A model generated the notes under the pieces. That model was not told the origin of the DNA. It saw only the letters and a program-made list of their open reading frames with translations, and made no database searches. From positions 1-38,349 of the forward strand of contig CANJHS010000028.1 of NCBI GenBank assembly GCA_947474225.1: a DNA stretch of 38,349 nucleotides. The letters run 5' to 3'. Numbering within the stretch: position 1 is the stretch's first letter; each line of letters opens with the position of its first letter. Position numbers and translations under genes: made by a program. Below, one piece after another: positions 34,346 to 38,349 of this stretch. The DNA is from Roseiflexaceae bacterium (lineage in GTDB: Bacteria > Chloroflexota > Chloroflexia > Chloroflexales > Roseiflexaceae).

Positions 34346-34364
34346 TCACGTTCCTCGCTACAAT
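34334..34364 (+). promoter_or_regulatory. Possible photolyase promoter
   Basis: TACAAT (34359-34364) is a plausible -10; TTGTTC (34334-34339) is a weak -35 at a long 19-nt spacing. It overlaps the beginning of the divergent thioesterase gene. The start codon is 33 nt downstream. Confidence 0.35.
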
Positions 34365-34396
34365 ACCAAGTAGTATCTGATGCACCAGGTGAAGCT

Positions 34397-35833
34397 ATGC
34401 CTCAACCAGCAATACATTGGTTCCGTCGTGATCTCCGCTTACATGATAATCCCGCTTTGCGAGACGCGAGTAAACGGTCTGCCGGGTTGGTGATTCCTGT
34501 ATTTGTGCTCGATCCGACGTTGGTACGTTCAGGTCGTGTCGGTGTAAATCGACTGGCGTTCTTATACGCCCGGCTCCGAACGCTCGATGCCGAGTTGCGT
34601 TCGGCGGGCAGTGGGCTGGTCATCCTGCACGGCGACCCATGTGTTGTTATTCCCGCATTTGCCAAGTCACAGGATGTGACAGCAGTCTGCTGGCAACGCG
34701 ATCCGACCCCATGGGCGACCAAACGGGATAATGCCGTTGCAGCTGCGCTGCACTCACTTGGTATCTTTGTCGGTATTGTCGATGGGCAGATTTTGGTCGC
34801 GAGCGAGCAGATTCGATCGGGTAGCGGGACCCCCTACACCGTCTTCACCCCTTTTTATCGGCGCTGGCGGGCGGAACTCACTCTCCCTGCCGCCATCCCA
34901 ATCCCGCAACTCCATACACACCCTGTGTTGCGCGAGCTCGCGACATTTCCCACACCACCTGCGACAGCGGTTGCCATCCCAGATACCACAGCGGAATATG
35001 CACAGCGGCTCCGTGAACGGTTTGCCGCAAAGCGTATCCATGGGTATCAAACAGGACGTGACTTTCTCGCCGAAGCGGGCACAAGCATGCTCTCGCCGTA
35101 CCTCCGCTTCGGGATTGTATCGATACAATCATGTGCCCGGATGGCACTCGAAGCTGAGCAGCACGCCAAGCCATCAGAAGAACGCAGCGGGGCAGAAATC
35201 TGGCTGAGTGAGCTGGCTTGGCGCGATTTTTATACACATATCAGCGTGCATTTCCCCCATGTCACCAGCGGAGCATTCCGCGCCCAATACGATGCAATAG
35301 CGTGGGACAACGATGAATCGCTTTTTGATGCATGGTGTCGTGGAAATACTGGCTACCCGATCGTCGACGCAGCCATGCGCCAACTCACCACAACGGGGTG
35401 GATGCACAATCGTGCGCGCATGATAACTGCTTCATTCCTGACCAAAGATTTGTTGGTAGATTGGCGCTGGGGTGAGCGCTTTTTCATGCAACACCTGCTC
35501 GACGGCGATACCCCGTCCAATAACGGCGGATGGCAATGGGCGGCAGGGACGGGCACCGATGCGCAACCATATTTTCGTATTTTTAACCCCAGCAGTCAGG
35601 GGAGTCGCTACGATCCTGACGGTCTGTATGTGAAAAAATACCTGCCCGCACTTGCCAATGTGCCGGCGAAGTACATCCATGCACCATGGACAATGCCGAC
35701 TGCGCTGCAGCACAGTAGTGGCGTAATCATTGGCAAAGACTACCCTGCACCGATTGTCGACCATGCAACACAGCGAATCCATGCTTTGGCACTGTACAAA
35801 GCCGTACGCCCAAGTACTGACGATGTGTCGTAA
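34397..35833 (+). CDS. phrB: Deoxyribodipyrimidine (CPD) photolyase
   Basis: This 478-residue class I photolyase splits cyclobutane pyrimidine dimers using blue light and FADH-. The N-terminal antenna domain opens with [16 protein letters not shown]. The FAD-binding and DNA-binding helical domain has [55 protein letters not shown] and [13 protein letters not shown], all diagnostic. The ATG at 34397 is preceded by AGGTGA; the open frame starts earlier within the divergent gene. It indicates a light-exposed life style, or at least one facing UV. It may be a photolyase rather than a cryptochrome, since the repair motifs look complete. Confidence 0.94.
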   Translation: MPQPAIHWFRRDLRLHDNPALRDASKRSAGLVIPVFVLDPTLVRSGRVGVNRLAFLYARLRTLDAELRSAGSGLVILHGDPCVVIPAFAKSQDVTAVCWQRDPTPWATKRDNAVAAALHSLGIFVGIVDGQILVASEQIRSGSGTPYTVFTPFYRRWRAELTLPAAIPIPQLHTHPVLRELATFPTPPATAVAIPDTTAEYAQRLRERFAAKRIHGYQTGRDFLAEAGTSMLSPYLRFGIVSIQSCARMALEAEQHAKPSEERSGAEIWLSELAWRDFYTHISVHFPHVTSGAFRAQYDAIAWDNDESLFDAWCRGNTGYPIVDAAMRQLTTTGWMHNRARMITASFLTKDLLVDWRWGERFFMQHLLDGDTPSNNGGWQWAAGTGTDAQPYFRIFNPSSQGSRYDPDGLYVKKYLPALANVPAKYIHAPWTMPTALQHSSGVIIGKDYPAPIVDHATQRIHALALYKAVRPSTDDVS

Positions 35834-35857
35834 CACCGCGGTTGGACGTGTGACTGT

Positions 35858-35886
35858 TTGATTTTTTGGCTGTGCAGTGCTATGAT
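35858..35886 (+). promoter_or_regulatory. Promoter of the KimA-like gene
   Basis: TTGATT (35858-35863), a 17-nt spacer and TATGAT (35881-35886), with the TGn extension at 35878-35880. The start codon is 61 nt further on. No c-di-AMP (ydaO) riboswitch fits in the 60-nt leader. Confidence 0.75.
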
Positions 35887-35946
35887 TCCCGGGCTAACTG
35901 CTTACAAAAGCCGTTGATGCAATTGTTTTTATCAGAAGGTCACACT

Positions 35947-37788
35947 ATGTTGGGCGCTTTCAAGCGTTTTTTGGTCGGCAAACCTCTGGCGAACGAACAA
36001 CTCGCCCACGAACGCCTACCCAAACGGACCGCTCTGGCCGTTTTTTCTTCTGACGCACTCTCCTCTGTAGCCTATGCAACCGAGGCAATTCTCATTGCGC
36101 TGATGTACGCAAACCGCGAAGCGCTGGGGATGGCGACACCGATTTCTATTGGAATTGTGATCTTGCTGATTACCGTTGCCTTTTCGTACCGACAGACCAT
36201 CATGGCCTACCCACAAGGCGGCGGATCATACATCGTCTCCCGCGATAATCTCGGCAAAGTACCGTCATTGGTAGCAGCCTCGTCGTTGCTCATCGACTAC
36301 ATTTTGACGGTCGCAGTAAGCATGTCAGCAGGTGTGGCCGCAGTTACCTCGGCACTGCCGTTCCTCGACCCATATCGGATTGAAATCGCAGTCGGACTCA
36401 TTGTCGTGCTGACCTTAGCCAATTTACGTGGCCTCAAGGAATCGGGCAGCCTCTTTGCAATCCCGACGTATCTGTTCATTGGTAGCATGACGGTGTTGAT
36501 TTTGACCGGTTTGTACAACATTTACTTTGGTACCCTCACCATCCCAGCGGCACCGCTCATTCCGCACGAAGAAGCCGGTCATGCAGTGACGATCTTTCTG
36601 CTGTTACGTGCATTTGCGGCTGGGTGTACGGCACTCACTGGAATAGAAGCAATTAGTGATGGTGTGCCAGCCTTCCACAAGCCAGAGTCCCGTAACGCCT
36701 CAATTACTTTGATCATTATGGTGGTCATCCTGAGTTTGATGTTCCTGGGTATTACGCAGCTTGCTGAGTCATACCACATCATTCCGGATGGCTCGCACGA
36801 GCCCGAAACCGCCAATTCACAGTTGGCGCGCGCTATTTTCGGCGGCTCGTCAATTATTTATTATGTCATTCAAGCATCGACGATGTTGATTTTGATTCTG
36901 GCATCGAACACCGCGTATGCAGACTTTCCACGGTTATCGTATTTCTTGGCTATCGATCGGTTTCTGCCACGCCAGTTCGCCCAACGCGGCGATCGACTCG
37001 TTTTTTCAAATGGAGTCCTGTTCCTGGGCATCGTATCGGCCATTCTGGTCATCTTCTTTCGAGCGCGTGAACAAACGTTATTACCGTTGTATGCAGTCGG
37101 TGTATTCTTGTCATTCACCATTTCGCAGTTCAGTATGGTACAGCGATGGCGAAAGCTCAGAACGCCGGGCTGGATAGGCAATGCGGTGATTAACGGGCTC
37201 GGTGCTACGGTGACGGGTGTCGTCCTCGTGGTTATTGCAGGCACAAAGTTCCTCGAAGGAGCCTGGGCCGTTATCTTGCTCATCCCCATTCTTGTCATCA
37301 TTCTGATTAGCATCCAAAAGCATTACTTGGATGTCGCCGAACAGCTCTCACTCAATGACGCACAGCCGCCGGTTGGTCTACGTCGCCACACCGTCATTGT
37401 GCTGGTGAGTGGCGTTCACAAAGGAGTCATTCCGGCTTTGCAGTACGGTTTGTCGCTGACCAGCGACAACATCCGCGGGTTGTATATCGACATGGACGCC
37501 GAGAGTACCGAGCGTATCAAGACCAAATGGGCGCAGTGGGGCAGTGGTGTCGAGCTCGAAATCCTGCCTTCCCCGTATCGCTCGCTGATGCGCCCCATCC
37601 GTGAGTACATCCATCGTATGGAAAAGCGCTACGACGATGACGTCCTCACCGTGATCCTGCCAGAGTTTATCCCCAATCGCTGGTGGCAAAACTTCCTCCA
37701 CAATCAAACGGCACTTGCCCTCAAGACAATGCTTTTGTTTACCAAAAACGTCGTGATTGTCAGCGTGCCATATCATTTGGATCACTAA
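35947..37788 (+). CDS. KimA-like potassium uptake permease (APC superfamily)
   Basis: This is a 613-residue protein. The first 470 residues hold about 12 transmembrane helices with strong resemblance to Bacillus KimA (YdaO), a high-affinity H+/K+ importer: KRFLVGKPL, AVFSSDALSSVAYATEAIL, YPQGGGSYIVSRDNLGK, LIDYILTVAVSMSAG, LTGIEAISDG and GDRLVFSNGVLFLG. A cytosolic C-terminal domain (about 480-613, beginning LRRHTVIVLVSGVHKG) is as expected for this family. The ATG at 35947 follows AGAAGGT. It stands alone, with its own promoter and a strong terminator. Amino-acid permease function is less likely given the closeness to KimA. Confidence 0.88.
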   Translation: MLGAFKRFLVGKPLANEQLAHERLPKRTALAVFSSDALSSVAYATEAILIALMYANREALGMATPISIGIVILLITVAFSYRQTIMAYPQGGGSYIVSRDNLGKVPSLVAASSLLIDYILTVAVSMSAGVAAVTSALPFLDPYRIEIAVGLIVVLTLANLRGLKESGSLFAIPTYLFIGSMTVLILTGLYNIYFGTLTIPAAPLIPHEEAGHAVTIFLLLRAFAAGCTALTGIEAISDGVPAFHKPESRNASITLIIMVVILSLMFLGITQLAESYHIIPDGSHEPETANSQLARAIFGGSSIIYYVIQASTMLILILASNTAYADFPRLSYFLAIDRFLPRQFAQRGDRLVFSNGVLFLGIVSAILVIFFRAREQTLLPLYAVGVFLSFTISQFSMVQRWRKLRTPGWIGNAVINGLGATVTGVVLVVIAGTKFLEGAWAVILLIPILVIILISIQKHYLDVAEQLSLNDAQPPVGLRRHTVIVLVSGVHKGVIPALQYGLSLTSDNIRGLYIDMDAESTERIKTKWAQWGSGVELEILPSPYRSLMRPIREYIHRMEKRYDDDVLTVILPEFIPNRWWQNFLHNQTALALKTMLLFTKNVVIVSVPYHLDH

Positions 37789-37812
37789 TCGACGTCCATC
37801 TTTGATACAAAG

Positions 37813-37853
37813 CGCACCGGGACGAAAATGGCTTCGTCCCGGTGCGTTTCTTA
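37813..37853 (+). terminator. Intrinsic terminator after the KimA-like gene
   Basis: CGCACCGGGACGAA (37813-37826) pairs perfectly with TTCGTCCCGGTGCG (37833-37846), then TTTCTTA. It lies 25 nt after the stop. Confidence 0.9.
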
Positions 37854-37996
37854 TTTCCACCAAACCACGTCTCGACAACGCCTGCATCGGCTATCACGAT
37901 GCACCCATGTGACGGAAGTACCTGTCGTGCAGCCACCCCACGAGACTGCCCTCATATCACTACTCATGCTGATCGTACGGTTGCGCAGATAGAGAA

Positions 37997-38022
37997 AACG
38001 GGCGACAGCTGTGTCGCCCGTT
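37997..38022 (-). terminator. Second downstream hairpin, minus-strand terminator
   Basis: AACGGGCGACA (37997-38007) pairs perfectly with TGTCGCCCGTT (38012-38022). On the minus strand the run continues GTTTTCTCT. It is a likely backup terminator for the gene ending at 38140, or the end of a small RNA. Confidence 0.65.
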
Positions 38023-38077
38023 GTTCGTACATGATGTGTCGCCTGCCGTTGCTTCAACCCATAAACCACACAAAAAT

Positions 38078-38132
38078 CCCCAGAGCCCATGGTAGTGCGT
38101 TGCGCACGTTTCAAATCCATGAGGCTCTGGGG
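38078..38132 (-). terminator. Branched terminator hairpin after the last gene
   Basis: CCCCAGAGCCCATGG (38078-38092) pairs with CCATG (38117-38121) and GGCTCTGGGG (38123-38132), with a single bulged A. Inside, GTGCG (38095-38099) pairs with CGCAC (38103-38107). On the minus strand ATTTTTG follows. It is 8 nt from the stop of the last gene. Confidence 0.8.
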
Positions 38133-38139
38133 TTCAGTG

Positions 38140-38349
38140 TTACGGGGTAATGACACCAGTCTCTTTGAGGACTTGTGGCGAGATAGTACCCGTTGCCATT
38201 TTGTCGAGGAGCAGCGTCAGATTTGTATTGGGATCGACGAACCAGATGTTGCCGGATTTGAGCATTTCGACCATAAGTTCGCGTTCACGGAGGCGGAGCA
38301 ATTCAGGATTCTGCCGGAATGACTGACCTTGTACCGTACGCACCTGCGA
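38140..38349 (-). CDS. C-terminal end of a protein, SPFH/band 7-like (partial)
   Basis: Only the last 69 codons lie in the window; the frame stays open to the edge, so the gene probably continues beyond it. The visible sequence includes SFRQNPELLRLRERELMVEM, then SGNIWFVDPNTNLTLLLDKM. The NPELLRLRERE helix followed by a GNIWFVDP strand resembles the C-terminal end of SPFH/band 7 (prohibitin-like) membrane proteins. A GTG at 38343 has no visible ribosome binding site, so it is less likely to be the start. Identification is tentative. Confidence 0.5.
   Translation of the reverse strand, partial: SQVRTVQGQSFRQNPELLRLRERELMVEMLKSGNIWFVDPNTNLTLLLDKMATGTISPQVLKETGVITP

Larger units (their letters stand above)
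37854..38139. other. Intergenic region with two minus-strand hairpins
   Basis: No gene is seen in this stretch between the KimA-like gene and the last minus-strand gene. It holds two strong hairpins, described separately (37997-38022 and 38078-38132), and a small stem GCATCG/CGATGC near 37884-37902. The remaining sequence shows no tRNA or other RNA signature. Confidence 0.6.

Noticed and set aside
35834-35946. ydaO-type c-di-AMP riboswitch before the KimA-like gene
   Set aside because: The gap is too short and no conserved ydaO core sequence is visible.

Overview
The window is a bacterial chromosomal segment, densely packed with housekeeping and metabolic genes on both strands. I saw no transposase, integrase, phage gene, CRISPR array, tRNA or rRNA. 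The gene set (trigger factor-clpP-clpX, gyrA, PASTA kinase, PspC, KimA-type permease, ECF importer) and the absence of any outer-membrane gene suggest a Chloroflexota-like organism. That placement is inference from gene style only; no marker gene here settles it. Genes are tightly coupled by 4-base start/stop overlaps (ATGA or GTGA), Shine-Dalgarno sites are clear for most starts, and many promoters carry a TGn extended -10 element.

Layout. Positions 1-1552 are almost gene-free, with one doubtful minus-strand ORF, a 13-bp inverted repeat and a palindrome in front of rfbB. From 1553 to 7020 run rfbB, an RluA-type pseudouridine synthase, a small metallophosphoesterase and gyrA, all plus strand. 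From 7110 to 11445 on the minus strand lie trigger factor, clpP and clpX, followed by an orphan OmpR-type response regulator. From 11632 to 17053 is a tightly overlapping plus-strand operon: CYTH-like/CHAD protein, SbcC-type ATPase and an SUMF1-fold protein. A minus-strand nucleoside hydrolase/PspC pair (17076-18554) is divergent from a YprB-like exonuclease and a PASTA Ser/Thr kinase (18669-20935). A minus-strand module of a 54-residue membrane protein, a HipA-like kinase and a DUF3037 protein occupies 20981-22303, followed by an MFS transporter on the plus strand. From 23799 to 28147 is a minus-strand operon: NYN/OST-HTH RNA-binding protein, trpF, membrane-anchored phosphoesterase and Trm112-like protein, preceded by a leader of about 250 nt. 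Upstream of it, also on the minus strand, are moaB and yidD.

The most notable region is 29332-33857: tRNA-guanine transglycosylase (tgt) followed 18 nt later by an ECF importer (S component, EcfT and a double ATPase). The substrate-pocket residues of this Tgt depart from the preQ1 type at the two positions that separate bacterial from eukaryotic (queuine-using) enzymes. No preQ1 biosynthesis gene is present in the window. A nucleoside hydrolase with a changed catalytic histidine lies 11 kb away. Together this suggests import and direct use of queuine or queuosine, which is a hypothesis. The window closes with a hotdog thioesterase, a CPD photolyase, a KimA-like potassium importer and the 3' end of a minus-strand gene that probably runs off the window.
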